Shown: positions 12,201-23,000 of the stretch, piece after piece
How the letters are laid out: each line of letters opens with the position of its first letter
Numbering within the stretch: the stretch's first letter is position 1
Assembly: GCA_012064415.1 (NCBI GenBank)
Contig: SSNU01000034.1
Span: 186,001-250,000, forward strand
DNA: 64,000 nt
Reading direction: 5' to 3'
Source of the DNA: Gyrodactylus bullatarudis
Taxonomy: Eukaryota; Platyhelminthes; Monogenea; Gyrodactylidea; Gyrodactylidae
Position numbers and translations under genes: made by a program
The notes under the pieces: model-generated
Database searches by the model: none
Seen by the model: the letters and a program-made list of their open reading frames with translations, nothing else
Told to the model about the DNA's origin: nothing

Positions 12201-15200
12201 TCCTAACCATGTCTCATGACGCCAAATTCCCATTTATTCAACTTTTAAGTGATATGAAAGTGGTAGGATGATCAGAATTATACAAAAAAATCAATTATGT
12301 GGAATCTGATCTAAGGAATGATCACATTATCGTTTGAGATTTGATTTTAATGTCGTTTCCTTGATCATTTCCATTACTTGGAAATCAAAGAAATTTCGAT
12401 AATTCAAAATCTGTAGAAAAATTTTCTTTGTACAATTTAGATTGAGACTTTTTTGACGAACCACCCTCTTTAAAATCAATAAAAATAATAGTCTTCTCGA
12501 TTTTAATGAAAATGGGTCAAAAAGATTCAAGTACAGAAACCTATACGTAAATATAGAGAGTTGATGTATTTGGAGGCAATCAAGTGTTCCTGAAGCTTTC
12601 ATACAAAATATGCGTCCCTGTGGTATTGAGAAAAGCATCGGTAAAATGACAAGATTTATCACGTTGTAGGAAATGTTTTTATTAAAACTCCTGAGGGGCT
12701 AAGGAGGTGAAGTCTAATTGAAATTATAAATGCTTCTCTTTTGTTTTGTAGATGTTTCAAAATTCTTTTAGTCAAAGAAATTTTTTAAAAATCTCTGTGT
12801 TTTTCCAGAGGCAAATTCGGTCAAGTACAAAAGTGCATTCGGAATTCGGATAATAAGGTATTTGCAGGAAAGTTTTTGCGTTCCTTCCGCCTGGAGAGGC
12901 ATACAGATGGGAATATCATGGAAGTGGCCATCTTGTGTCATATCGGACGACATCCACAAATTGCAGGAATTGAAGACATTTACGAATTCGATAGGCTGGT
13001 TGTGATCATCTGTGAATAGTACGTTTAGATAAAAATAATATCTTTTACTTTCTTGACTGGCTGCATCAAAATCTTGTAACTCTTGAGATTAATTGCTAGG
13101 TTGAAGAAATTCAGACTTAATTGCTGATAATGAATTAAAAAATATAAACTTAATTTGAACAAAAGAATTGTAAACCCATAAGAAATTCAGTCATCCTTAA
13201 ACCTAGCCAAAAATATAGTTATTGTTGAAAATCTTTTTAGCCTAATGCTCTAATTTTTGCGAGATGTTCGTGATCCAGATGTTCAACAACGCCTAAAAAT
13301 CTACTCAACTTGATACATGTTGTAGGGTTATGTTTAGAATTCAAATTATTCAAGAAAATTGAACTTAAGCACTTATCCCTAGCATTAGGTTTCATCAGAA
13401 TAAATGTGTCATCCATATATTTGATGCAAACATCAGTGAAAGTATTGATAATCTCTGACATTTTAGTCATTTCAAATCATCCTAGAAAGATACCAGCTAT
13501 AAGAGGACTTAGTGGTGAACTCATGGCTATAGCGTCTTTTTGAATAAAAACAGTATTTTGAAAAGATAAAGGAACATATATATATTTATACGGAATATTA
13601 TTCAATGAAATGCGAAAAGTTCTTTTGGGTTATTTTAAGAATCTTTTGGAGATAAAAATTATTTTTTAATTTATAATTTTAAAATTGAGTATTTGATGTA
13701 ACCAGTTACAATAATAGAAGAGTTTGATTTCTTTTTTAAAATACTCGAATAAACCTCGAGTTACGTTTAAAAAATGAGGAATTGGGAAAATAAATTTTTA
13801 AATTTTCTTTCTCAGTGTTGCAGGAGGTGCTCTCTATGATAGAATTCTTGCGGATTCAGATCTAACTGAATGCCATACAATTGAATTCGTCCGACAAATC
13901 CTTCTGGGTCTTCAGCATTTGAGAAAGTGCCGAGTAATCCATCGAGATATAAAACCAGAAAATCTTATGATGGTCGATAAGCATGGTAGTGGATTGAAAA
14001 TTATCGACTTTGGGTTTGCATGCTTCTATGATCCGATTAAGCCGCCAAAACTCCTCGCTGGTACACCAACTTATAGTGCCCCAGAAACACTCAACTATGA
14101 TCCACAACACTATGCAACAGATCTCTGGAGTGTTGCTGTCATTGCTTATGAAATGTAATCCTATTATAATTGATAATTTCTCAATTGTTTGAAATGTCCT
14201 AGATTTTTTACAGATTATCTCTTCATCTTCATATTAACTACATCAACTCTGTTAACACAGATGTCAATTTAATACTCTCGAAAAAGTTTAACACTGAATC
14301 TAGTGATACTAAAATTTAGTGCTCTTTTTGCTAAAACTACTTCCTGGTAAAGATATTTCGAAGTTTAAATTAATCAGATAAGCTGAGAAAATCTAAAAAA
14401 ATCTAGTAAAACACAATACAGTACTTGGTAAGATTTTTTCGAAAGAAATTTGCTTCGTTCTGATTGGCGGAAAGATAACGCAATTCTATTGGTCCAAATT
14501 GTTGTGAAAGTTACACTTCAATTTTGACACAATTTGTGTACTAAAGCTAGTCAGTATGAAACAAAATACTTTTTACAATTTTTTAATCAGGAAAACGAAT
14601 GGGATGAAGTTTTTCTACTTTTATCTATGGTCATTTTCCAAATATCGATTTAACGGTACATTTCCAATTTGAACTTTGAGCTGAAAATATTTCTTGGTTT
14701 AAAAGGGGTGGATGATCAAGAGAAGTTTTTCAAATTCCAGATTAGATAAGGAAAAAAAATTTAGAACTAGAAGAAAATTTTTATCTAAAATACTTTAAAA
14801 AAAAACAAAAAAATGGCAATCTTGTGCCGATTCAAAATTTGAATAACGTGCATATTTTTACAATATTCATCTTTGTGGTGAGTCTCGTAATACATATTTT
14901 TGAATATCTTCATTTTGTTTGTCTTCCTGATGAAAAAATTCATTGAATTTTAGGAGTAGATAGTTGATCCCCAACCAGCCTTTTTCTCTCATAAAATGTG
15001 CACCATTAGATTAGGTTTCAGAAAATGCTCTATCGTTTTACAAATATTAAATAAAAAACTCAGGAAATTGATTATTTCCATGCCTATTAAATTCTACTAC
15101 ATATAGAAATGACTCAAGTTTACTTGTAGGTTTCTATTAGTAGTAATAGTACAAAAAAATGTTCTTTTACATTAGATGAGCTTTTTATATTCTTCTTCTA

Positions 15201-16410
15201 ATGATGTTCTTGAATAATTCAGATTATCTGGAATTACTCCCTTCGAAATTGCTCAAACAGGTGATCCGATGCGGGAATTATCCCAGCAAGAAGTAATCAA
15301 TAATATTGTCGCTGTTCGCTACAACTTTGAAGATGAAGGAGTATCCGATGCCTCCGATGAAGCAAAAGACTTTATCAGGAAAATTTTAGTCAAAAAGATT
15401 GAGTAAGTAGATATTGACAAAAGTTGTTTGAAGCGTTATCTTTCCAATCTATCATATAGAGCAATAGCGACTAAAAAAAGCAATTTATGGTTCTTACAAA
15501 ATTTCCAATGAGGAATTTTTTAGGAAAATTTTTCAATTAAGCTATCGTCTTTTTCTCCAGTTACAATTATGAAAAAAATTGAAAGGAATATTTCTCTCAC
15601 AATTAATTTCCCTAACTCAAGGGAATGTAAAATTTTCCTTTGAAAATTAATTTCTTAGAATATTGAATGAGATCTTTAATTTTCCTCTCGCGTATTTTTT
15701 TCAGCTTCTTTCTCTTGCATTGCAATTCTTTTTCTACAGTTGTACATCTTCTCTGTTATGGTAATGGAGTTTATCTGAAAGAAATACCATACTTGTCTCT
15801 GTCTAATGTTGAATATTCCCAAGACAAGAATTATTAGAATTTTGTGTTTGGGGTGGATTAAAAGTTTTTAACTCATCTTCTACCAACTTTTCCAATGTAG
15901 ATCTATGAATTCCAAGTACATATATTTCGTATCTAGGCATGTCTCGAAAATGCTTCTTCATTTTGTAATTTATGTTTTAAAATCTTAAATTTTTTAAATC
16001 GCCGCTCAGTTTTCAATGAATTCTTACTACGTAATCACTAAAAATCCACCTTATTTACGCTAATCATTGAATTTTTTCCCGAAATATAAATTTTATTTTA
16101 TAAACTAGGAAATAAAAAAAGTTAGAAAAAACTTTCGAGGAAATCAGGCAACTTATGTCGAACAACGATTAAAATTCTATTTCATTTCTAGTCAAAACTT
16201 GTTAAAGAGATCCAGAGTTGCATAATTTAGCTCAATTTACCTTTTACTTTTTAAAGAAGTCGACCTTCAATTGATGAGTGCTTGAAGCATCCTTGGATAG
16301 CAATGCCAGAAGCAAAACGACCCAAAGTCCAAAGAACCCTCTCACTGGTGAGGAGAACGCCAGGCAAACAATCTTTCAGAAATTGGCATGATAACCAAGG
16401 TTTACTCGAG
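3210..16410 (+). CDS. CAMK-group Ser/Thr protein kinase (DAPK/DRAK-like)
   Basis: The exons are 3184-3271 (coding from ATG 3210), 12809-13018, 13816-14154, 15223-15402 and 16257-16410, and all junction phases close. The 315 joined codons cover a whole kinase domain: glycine loop LGKGKFGQVQ, ATP-binding lysine in FAGKFL, catalytic loop IHRDIKPEN, metal-binding DFG, GTPTYSAPE, DLWSVAVIAYE, and the C-lobe arginine in ESRPSIDECLKHPW. The EILSGITPF and AKDFIRKILVKK stretches resemble the DAPK/DRAK and myosin-light-chain-kinase families. A basic loop typical of DAPKs after the lysine is not obvious. Exon 3184 has an acceptor, so an upstream exon (5'UTR, or coding if ATG 3210 is not the start) is likely. 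The C-terminus is ambiguous. In-frame stops are reached at 16530 (exon 16483-16530, giving 330 aa) or at 19932 (exon from 19912, giving 321 aa). Intron 1 is 9.5 kb. Confidence 0.85.
3562..3860 (-). repeat. Decayed Penelope-like element pseudo-LTR
   Basis: The stretch follows the order of the PLE arm at 51725-52012: gtgatgcca, then tagcgctt, tatttcg, ggcatact, aatctgattggt and ctgtgaggagtga. Many substitutions and gaps are present, and the CUGA box of the ribozyme-like motif is lost. No coding sequence is attached. It sits in intron 1 of the kinase gene. Confidence 0.5.
4305..4341 (-). ncRNA. Hammerhead-like motif in a PLE-derived repeat
   Basis: On the minus strand, CTGATGA (4336-4330) is followed by TCCTTTGA, GAAA (4321-4318) and TGCGTATT. 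The bases TC and GA can form a 2-bp helix II closed by CTTT. ATGC and GTAT can form a short helix III. Helix I (GACCA against TGTTT) is poor here, but the sister copy at 51395-51433 pairs well. The surrounding 4300-4450 aligns with 51390-51540. Confidence 0.45.
4460..6420. other. Intronic AT-rich DNA without recognisable genes
   Basis: No convincing exon, RNA gene or long ORF is visible. A word block at about 5250-5300 (ttaacagactacaatc, then aaagaagcag) recurs at about 7130-7180. An inverted pair, tttcgtccaa at about 5970 and ttggacgaaa at about 5715, flanks 250 bases and may mark another small hairpin repeat. Confidence 0.5.
6432..6904. repeat. Long hairpin repeat (MITE-like)
   Basis: The arms are inverted copies. 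The outer left gatatgaagttgggaatc matches the inner-facing right gattcccaactttaaatc. The centre (about 6540-6665) is a near-perfect palindrome around cataagatcagattcag, with gggaggctgatcgaaaga facing tctttcgatcagcctccc. The phrase gattagacaag near the centre recurs in related elements at 31.4 kb and 46.5 kb, so this is one member of a dispersed family. The overlapping ORFs on both strands are artefacts of the palindrome. Confidence 0.85.
7187..7951. repeat. Inverted-repeat element with internal block shared with 44.8 kb
   Basis: The ends are inverted copies: left ccacacatccaagagctc with gtgttttgttcgatatagag, right the reverse complement ending gagctcttggatgtgtgg. The interior (about 7560-7840) matches 44800-45095 in the same orientation, sharing taggaatttctt, actcgaaaacgtatgg and ttttcgatca. 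No coding capacity is apparent. Confidence 0.7.
8392..9143. repeat. Near-perfect 315-bp-arm hairpin element
   Basis: The left arm, about 8392-8706, is reproduced inverted at about 8830-9143 with very few differences. A roughly 120-bp spacer lies between them. The termini are agctattctcgatgaattt and its inverse. If transcribed as part of kinase intron 1 it would form a hairpin of more than 300 bp. A half-copy of the outer sequence (gggaattcatgatttttat) occurs at about 22135. The high arm identity implies recent origin or arm-to-arm conversion. Confidence 0.9.
9905..10384. mobile_element. TTAA-flanked piggyBac-like MITE, fullest copy
   Basis: It begins TTAACCCTT (9905-9913) and ends AAGGGTTAA (10376-10384), giving short inverted termini at TTAA. 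TTAA is the target of piggyBac elements. There is no coding capacity. Related copies lie at 25-420, 53100-53461, 54647-55020 and 63034-63337, the last interrupted by an element that carries a piggyBac transposase. The MITE termini share TTAACCCT with that element. Confidence 0.75.
10512..10805. repeat. Palindromic MITE-like element
   Basis: Left-arm words tcaagcgagaacc and ccttctccgagaaacgaa, with gtttattgctcgc, are mirrored on the right as gcaagcaataaac, ttcgtttcggagaagg and ggttcttgcttga-like sequence. The spacer is about 110 bases. The element is less AT-rich than its surroundings. Immediately downstream (about 10850-10880) is tagtataaatactagg, a TATA-like palindrome whose meaning I cannot establish. 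Confidence 0.65.
11570..12060. repeat. Dispersed repeat, inverted relative to 22560-23000
   Basis: Blocks tgtgagatctaaaat, cgtttgcaatcc, gaagctttaccaacaaaaaa and cttgaatattatcac reappear in inverse order and strand between 22560 and 23000. Together the two copies bracket 10.5 kb that contains most of the kinase exons. No ORF of note is present. Confidence 0.65.
13237..13548 (-). pseudogene. Penelope-like element reverse transcriptase fragment
   Basis: On the minus strand the fragment reads AMSSPLSPLIAGIF, a stop, then TKMSEI..., KYMDDTFILMKP and LNNLNSKHNP. The MSSPLSP and YMDDTF blocks are the adjoining RT motifs of Penelope-like elements (the second holds the catalytic aspartates). One in-frame stop separates them. 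It lies in intron 2 of the kinase, antisense to it. No endonuclease is attached. Confidence 0.75.
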
Positions 16411-18156
16411 GTGAGTAGTACCTCTGCCTGATACCCTTGGAAGATTTGAGATTTCGATTAAAAATAATTTTTATTATACAGAATAAAAACTTGGTAAGAA
16501 ATACTCTCCGAAACAAAGCATCTGTGTAAGAATATAATTTTTCTCTTGGTTAAAAAGTATGTAACATAAAATGTTTTTTTGAGGTGCATCATGAAAGCAT
16601 TCTTTATTGATTTATCCCTGAAATTTATCAGTATCTTGGGAAATGTGTCAGAGTAATAACCATAATTCTTTTATCGCAAAGAAATCACGTTACTAACAAA
16701 GTTTAAGATTTATTGTATCAATAAAAGTAAGGCTAGCTGATACGAAGATTAGAATTTATGATATTTACAATAATCCCTATTCATTGAGAAAAAGCTACAG
16801 AATAAATTTTCAAATTTACAACGCGTTATTGACATTTTTTTCAATTTATGTTGATTTAAGAGTTACTTCATTCACTTATTGTTTGAATATGCCAACATGT
16901 ATTTAGTTCTCCAAGAAATTACCAAGAAGTTGAAATATCTACGGAAGCCTGAAACAATAAAAAAAATTTCATAGCAAAAAATTTAGGACAAAATTAAAAT
17001 GAAGCTAGTTGGTATCAAGATTAGAAGGTAGTTCTATTTTTTCAATTTGCTCTAATGATAAAAAGAATTTCATAAAATCTTTACTTGAGGTCCCAGTAAT
17101 TAGTCCGGTTCTAAGCCGAATTCGAAATAATCGTATTTTTATTATATCTTCCAAATCAAGATGAAAAAATAGTTCTATTGCAAGATTCGATGAATTCCAT
17201 TTCCTAAAAAAATTAAGTTTTCTGTAAAAATAATAAATTATAATCTTCATATTAACCACTGTGTTTCTTTTTTGAAATCAATTTAGATATATACTATTCT
17301 CATGAAATGATACAACTTTTATCATAGAAAATAAGTCAAGTATTACACGGACTCGTATAATCATTCCTAAAATATTTATTTTAAATTTGTTAAACCACGT
17401 TTAGGTGATTTTTTATACATCAAATAAAAAGCTGCTTAAATTTCTAACCTGAGATTTTTGAACTGATTTCATTGAATCACTTTGCTCTAGATATTTGAAA
17501 TATTCATGAAAGATTTTAGGCCCATTACCTGGAAATAGTCTTAACAAATTAATGTATCGGTGAACTAAATCTGCCTCTGGAATTAGATAAAATTAATTTT
17601 CTTTTTTATTTCGTCAATTTGCATTAGTCCTTCAGGAGAGATGAAAAGAAATATTCAACTCTGCACTTGAGTAGCAAAGAAAATTTTTTTTTCATTTGAT
17701 CACGGAAAAAGGCAATGAATTTACTGAGGCATATTTGTAATACAAGAAAAAAAAGCATTTTCATGCAAATCGATTCGTGAAGAGTCTTTCAACAAACGAA
17801 AGATTAAAATTTCTTATGTGTACTCTCATTGAATATCGCAAGGTTCTATAATCGATTGAAAAAGCAAAGACATAGAAGACTTACTTATCCTTTCGTAAAT
17901 TGTACAAAACTATTGGGATAATTCCCAATTGAAATGAATCTATCTTCTTCACTTTATCAAGATTAATTTCTAGTTTGAGTTAAAAACGATTTCAGTGTGA
18001 TTTATAGTTTTCTTTAAAAAGCTAGTTGACTTCCAGACATTTCGATACTGAGATAGTCAGCAATCTTCTTTAGTAGGCTAGGGGAAAATTTTTAAACTCA
18101 TTTATTCTGATAAATGCACATCGGTTTTGAGCTGGGCAACCGTAGTCATGATTGAT

Positions 18157-18430
18157 GAAGGAAGAAGATGATGCCAGTTATTTCACAAATAAGGCCTTTC
18201 AATTAATACACTGAATTGTAATCGTATCTGTAATTAACTAAATATTCAAACTATTATAATGAACCAAAACAGGGATGGACCGATCAAAAATGTAATAACA
18301 TTGAACCAATGAATGTATATTTTCTTTTTTGCAAATTTGTACTTATATGGCATGTATCACACTGATGAGTATGCCCGAAATAAAGGCCTTATTTGTGAAA
18401 TAACTGGCATCATCTTCTTCCTTCATCAAT
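18157..18430. repeat. PLE-derived inverted pair carrying a hammerhead-like motif
   Basis: The left part (about 18157-18205, minus sense) and right part (about 18375-18430, plus sense) share gaaggaagaagatgatgcca, gttatttcacaaataaggcc and their inverse. Only the right copy keeps the complete CTGATGA...CGAAA core. A PLE reverse transcriptase fragment lies 600 bp downstream on the minus strand, which fits a PLE relic with inverted ends. Confidence 0.65.
18357..18398 (+). ncRNA. Hammerhead-ribozyme-like motif with all core boxes
   Basis: TCACA (18357-18361), CTGATGA (18362-18368), GTATGCCC, GAAA (18377-18380), TAAAGGCCTTA, TT and TGTGA (18394-18398) occur in this order. TCACA pairs fully with TGTGA as helix I. 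ATAA(A)GG pairs with CCTTAT as helix III with almost no loop. The predicted cleavage is after the U that follows TTAT. Helix II is poor (only the G-C closing pair is clear), which is the main doubt. Hammerheads with a minimal helix III that act as dimers are known from Penelope-like elements. Confidence 0.55.
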
Positions 18431-19035
18431 AAACTCATTTAGGAATTTTCTAGGAAAAAATTTTCAATGAATACTTTATATGAAATTACCAAAATCTTGA
18501 ATATCATGAAGGGACACAAAACCGTTCAATTCATTGATCTAAGATGTGCGTCAGGGATTATGATTCACAAAAAAATTAACTAAAGCTAGTTTACAGAAAG
18601 ATGAGAATTTGGGAACGAAAATAATTCAAAATTTTTCTCCGGAAAGTCAAATATATCCTTCAGATATTAAAATGAATAAATTTCTAGAAAAAATTCCATC
18701 TGGCCAAATTTTGGCTGGTTTTCCATCATTTTCCATCATGATTTTCGCAAATTTAAAATTGTTTCCTTTCCAATCACGAATTTCTATTAACTTTTTTAGA
18801 CAAATTCAAATCGGATCTTTGAAATCAATAAAAATGTTGACATCAATTTTTTAAAAACTGGAAATATTATCGTATTTTCAAATTTCAAAAATATTAAAGA
18901 AATACAAATTTTTTTGGCTGATCTATAGAATATTTGCCCCCTCTTTTTTTCCAGTAATTTTTTTCAATGACAAAGAGACTAAGGGCTTTTTAACATCGAT
19001 GAAATGAAAACGAATCCCTTGCGGTTAATAGATTA

Positions 19036-19290
19036 ATGAGTCTTCTGAGAATTGTGCTTCTTAGCGGGAAGTTGCAATTGGATTCTCTGACTTTCCAAAT
19101 TATGTCTTCTATTGTTTCCTCAAGTGGTATGTTTGTGAATAAGGATTCGATGTCTAAGGAGAGCATCACCGTGTCCTCGCAATTGATATCTTTAATTTTA
19201 CCTAAGAATTCGAAAGTGTCTTTGATGCTGAGTTTGCTTCTTAGGATTGGTTTTAGTAATTCATCTAACCCCTTTGCAATTCCATGTGTT
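19036..19290 (-). pseudogene. Penelope-like element reverse transcriptase fragment
   Basis: On the minus strand: ELLKPILRSKLSIKDTFEF, then DTVMLSLDIESLFTNIPLEE and TIEDIIWKVR. The SLDIESLFTNIPLEET block is the conserved PLE RT motif containing the first catalytic aspartate. The fragment is about 80 codons without a start or other RT motifs. It is antisense within the 3' part of the kinase locus. Confidence 0.8.
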
Positions 19291-19911
19291 GCTTATTTAT
19301 TTTTTTTTGAAATCGAACATTTTTATTTATATACAGAATTATAAAGATTAATGATTGTACAAATAAGAGAACAGAGAATGAGTGTTTAATGTGCCCGGTC
19401 TTTGAATAGAAGTTTAGCCGTTCTAAGAATTTATCTGACAAAAGATTCATATACGAATTCTTTCAGTTAATTCGTCATAAATTATAAAACTTAACTTGTA
19501 ATTAACAGTATTGAAGACGATAATTGTGATGAGAGGTTAGAGAGGGGAATTTTGTAAAATTAATTTTTATTCTTATTTGTAATTGATTATAATCATAAAT
19601 TAGAGAAAAAAAGTTGAAATTTTGGGGTGAATTTCGGAAAAAAAAGATTTCTTGGGGTGTTTTTGGAATTAACCCTATGAATTCATTCGTTTAGTAAAAC
19701 TAACTTCAATCGGAATAATGCCATGAAGCCTCTCCCAGAAAATTGGTTGGTATCTTTTCGATTAAATTTATTTTTACTCATATTTAATTTCAAATTTCAT
19801 CATAGATCATAGCAGTTTTCAAATGAAACTGTTGTTTATTCCACAATGTCGAATCCTCGTGAATTTTTCAATAGGAAATTAAAACTAATCGCAACTTGTT
19901 TTCTTTTATAG

Positions 19912-20060
19912 CTGACTGTGAAGAAGAAATGAAGACCATCGAGCCCCAAGGAGAAATTACACATGTACAGACAAATTTGAATGCAAATCAATATTTTTAA
20001 TTCATGAAATATGTATCTATATTTTGTACCTGATAGAAAGAATACTCATTAAATAATAAA
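19912..20060 (+). other. Candidate terminal exon and poly(A) signal of the kinase gene
   Basis: A strong acceptor (ttctttttatag) precedes 19912. In phase with the exon ending 16410, it adds six codons (LTVKKK) and a stop at 19930-19932. Another frame stays open for 28 codons to TAA near 20000. An AATAAA signal lies at 20055-20060. The choice of frame depends on whether a small exon near 16483 is included. Confidence 0.45.
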
Positions 20061-20791
20061 ATTAACTAAGAGAAAGTTCATCCATTCATATCTGGGAGTT
20101 GATTCCAAATTTGATGAATATTTGTAATCTCTAGGCTTACTTTCAAAAGTTTTCAAAAAATTTCAACAGAGAAAAATTTTTTCGAGTTAACGTTGCTAAT
20201 CAATACAAGGGATTCGTTTTTATGTCATAGACATCAGATAAGTTAATGCAAAACAAGAGTTGGAATGTTCTTTTGATTATTTATCTCTGGGAATAAAATC
20301 TAGAGCTATTTGACATGAAGTTGGAAGATTTTTACATCTTTCAGCGAGAAATTTGTATTGATTTCAAAGTCGGGGTGGGGGGTCAAAAGAAGTTTTCCGG
20401 GATCAGAATCAGAGAAATATGGTGAATGTTAGACTAGGATTAAATTTTTCTTCCTAGTTTTCTAATAAAATTTAGTACTCAGATCATGTTTTGCATATTT
20501 TTAAAGCGTAAAAGTCATTGCTCATTTTCCCACAATATCCCACGGCCATGACAAAACAAGAGGTTTTAACCCTCTCTGGGTCCGGAGATATGCATTTTTA
20601 GTCAAGAAATTTCCGGAGTCTTATTCTCTCACTAATAATTATTATTATCAGAGAAATTCAAAATATGACAGCATTTTTATACTGAAAAATACCATTATTA
20701 AGCAAAATCGAATTACAAAAATATCAAAAAAAGCATTACGTGAAATTAACCATATTTTAAAGTCACTTCATAAAACAGGTATAAGTTTTGC

Positions 20792-21023
20792 ATATGTTAC
20801 CGGTAATCTTGTTACTCTTGATAGTCTCAAGACTCCCTGGCAAATCAGTTAAACTTATTACTAGTAACAAGATTCCCAGGATTCTTGAGACTATCAGATA
20901 ATCTTGAAACCGAGTAACAAGTTTAACTGGCTTTCAGTTAATCCTGTTACTAGTAAAAAGTTTAACTGATTTGCCAGGGAGTCTTGAGACTATCAAGAGT
21001 AACAAGATTACCGGTAAAACATA
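20792..21023. repeat. Compact near-perfect palindromic repeat
   Basis: The left arm (about 20792-20868: ttaccggtaatcttgttact, then gatagtctcaagactccctg) is the inverse of the right arm (about 20945-21023). The spacer of about 75 bases itself contains further inverted and direct copies of actagtaacaag, cttgagactatcag and gtttaactg. The unit therefore looks like nested palindromes. It has no coding capacity. Confidence 0.85.
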
Positions 21024-22559
21024 TATTATATAATTTGGAATGCATGATGAAACTATATTTTTTTTTCTTATTGAGAATAGGATTCTGAACAAAATACACC
21101 GATTCATACGATGAAAATCCGACCAATAATATAAATGCAAATTAAGTAGTCTGATTGGTCCAAGAGCTATTATCAAATAATATTCGAGTTAAATAAAAAA
21201 TTTCTTCGTTCCTATGGGTATGGCTCTAGGCTTTCGAAATTCTATAATTAATAGGGTAAAATAGTTGATTTCGTATGAGAAAGTAGATCATATTTGATAT
21301 AGACTTGTCTATGATCACATCATGAATAAGAATATAAGCTTTGTTTGATGAGCAAAAATGCAAAATTATTCAAGAAACCAAAACTTTCACAACAGTATGC
21401 TGTATATATCATATTGATCAGATTTTATCGCTCATGAATATATTGAAAATAGCAAAAATAGCATTTTTACCGCCCTGATGATAAGATTACTATTTTTGAA
21501 GATAAAACTTAGAAATTCATTAAATGGCCAAGATATCCTGGATTTTTGTGATTTCTTAGTAAAAATTGATTGAATATTGAATGGCGATTTAAAAAATTTT
21601 GGATTTTCAAAACTGTATGACATAATGGTGAAGCATTTTTGACACATGCTTAAATACAAAAGAATGCTACAGAAAACTTGTAAAATGAGGTTTAAAATTT
21701 CACCCCACCTTGACCGTGAATGTGATCTAATGATTGCCTTCATTATCTTTTGATAATTGGTCATCTTTACTGCTTAAGAAATTCTTAACAAGAATCAATG
21801 ATATTTTGATGATCTATCGAAAATGGTGGATCTTTTGAAATTTTAATACCAATAATCAGTTGCATTGTCTAATCGTGACCCAAACAGACTGTTTTTTACT
21901 TCCCTTCAACTTTCAAATCAATAAAAAAATTTCAGTTGAAAGTCAAAATTTTCTACTGTATTCAGATGGTAAAAATAGGCCTCATGTCATCTTGAAAAGC
22001 ACCATCAAATTCGAACTCTTGAAGAAAATGTTCACTGTAAAGTTTTGAATAAAATTCAATGATCATGCGTGAGGTAGATTATCAAGTTGGATGTTATCGG
22101 CCATTGGTCTCACAGAAGTTTCTACATGAAGTTTGGGAATTCATGATTTTTATAAAAATCTCATTTTTTCATCAAGGTATCGAAGATTATTTGGAAACCG
22201 ATTGAAAAAGGCAAACTTTCGCCGATTCCTGAAAAAAATTTAGCTTCGGAAAATTCCTGATTCTGTAAAATGAATTTAAAATGATTTTAATTTATAGAAA
22301 TTTGATAGGTATTTTTTTAAAGAAATGCGAAATTTTGAAAATCTTTAAATGAGTTAAACTGTAATTACCGGAAAATCTTCTTCTATGACTCAAGTATCGT
22401 TTTTCATGGTGTTATTTTATTGAGTAAATTAATTTTTTATATATTCCTATTAGAACATCATTTCTGGTGAGGTAAAGAGAAGTATAATAGCTAGAAAATC
22501 AGTCGTTCAGAGCACTCAAGTACAGGAGTTACTGTTTTGAAACTTCATTCTTGTTCAGT

Positions 22560-23000
22560 AGAGATGTAACAAATTTTTTAACCTATTTAAAAAACCTACT
22601 CAAACGACAATACTACGAGTTCTTAACATTATTTTGCATAAAATCAAGTATCAAAATGCTTGTCTGTGATAATATAAAAGTTTAAAGATCAGACTTTTTT
22701 AAAAATGCCGCTAGATTTTCAATGAATTTTTACTACTTTTCACAAATATTTTGAATATCCTTTTTGCTGATAAAGCTTCAAGTGTTTTTTCAATGAAAAT
22801 AGTATCAGAATCATGTTAAGATCATTTCTGTTAAATTTCGTTATACCACTACAAGAGAATTTAGGGAAAATGGGAAATGCACAACTATGCATTGGATTGC
22901 AAACGAATTTTCATTTATTTTAGATCTCACACATTATTGTTATCAAAAATATATGGGGAAATTTCAAGGAAAACTTTGATTTAAAAAAGGTTAAAATTAG
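22560..23000. repeat. Dispersed repeat, inverse copy of 11570-12060
   Basis: It contains gcaaacgaattttc, tttagatctcacaca, ttgttatcaaaaa and the poly-A-rich caaaacg-like arms seen in inverse at 11570-12060. It is non-coding and divergent enough to be an old pair. Confidence 0.6.

Noticed and set aside
19036..19344. 102-codon plus-strand ORF
   Set aside because: The minus strand of the same bases encodes the conserved PLE reverse-transcriptase motif; the plus frame is a shadow.
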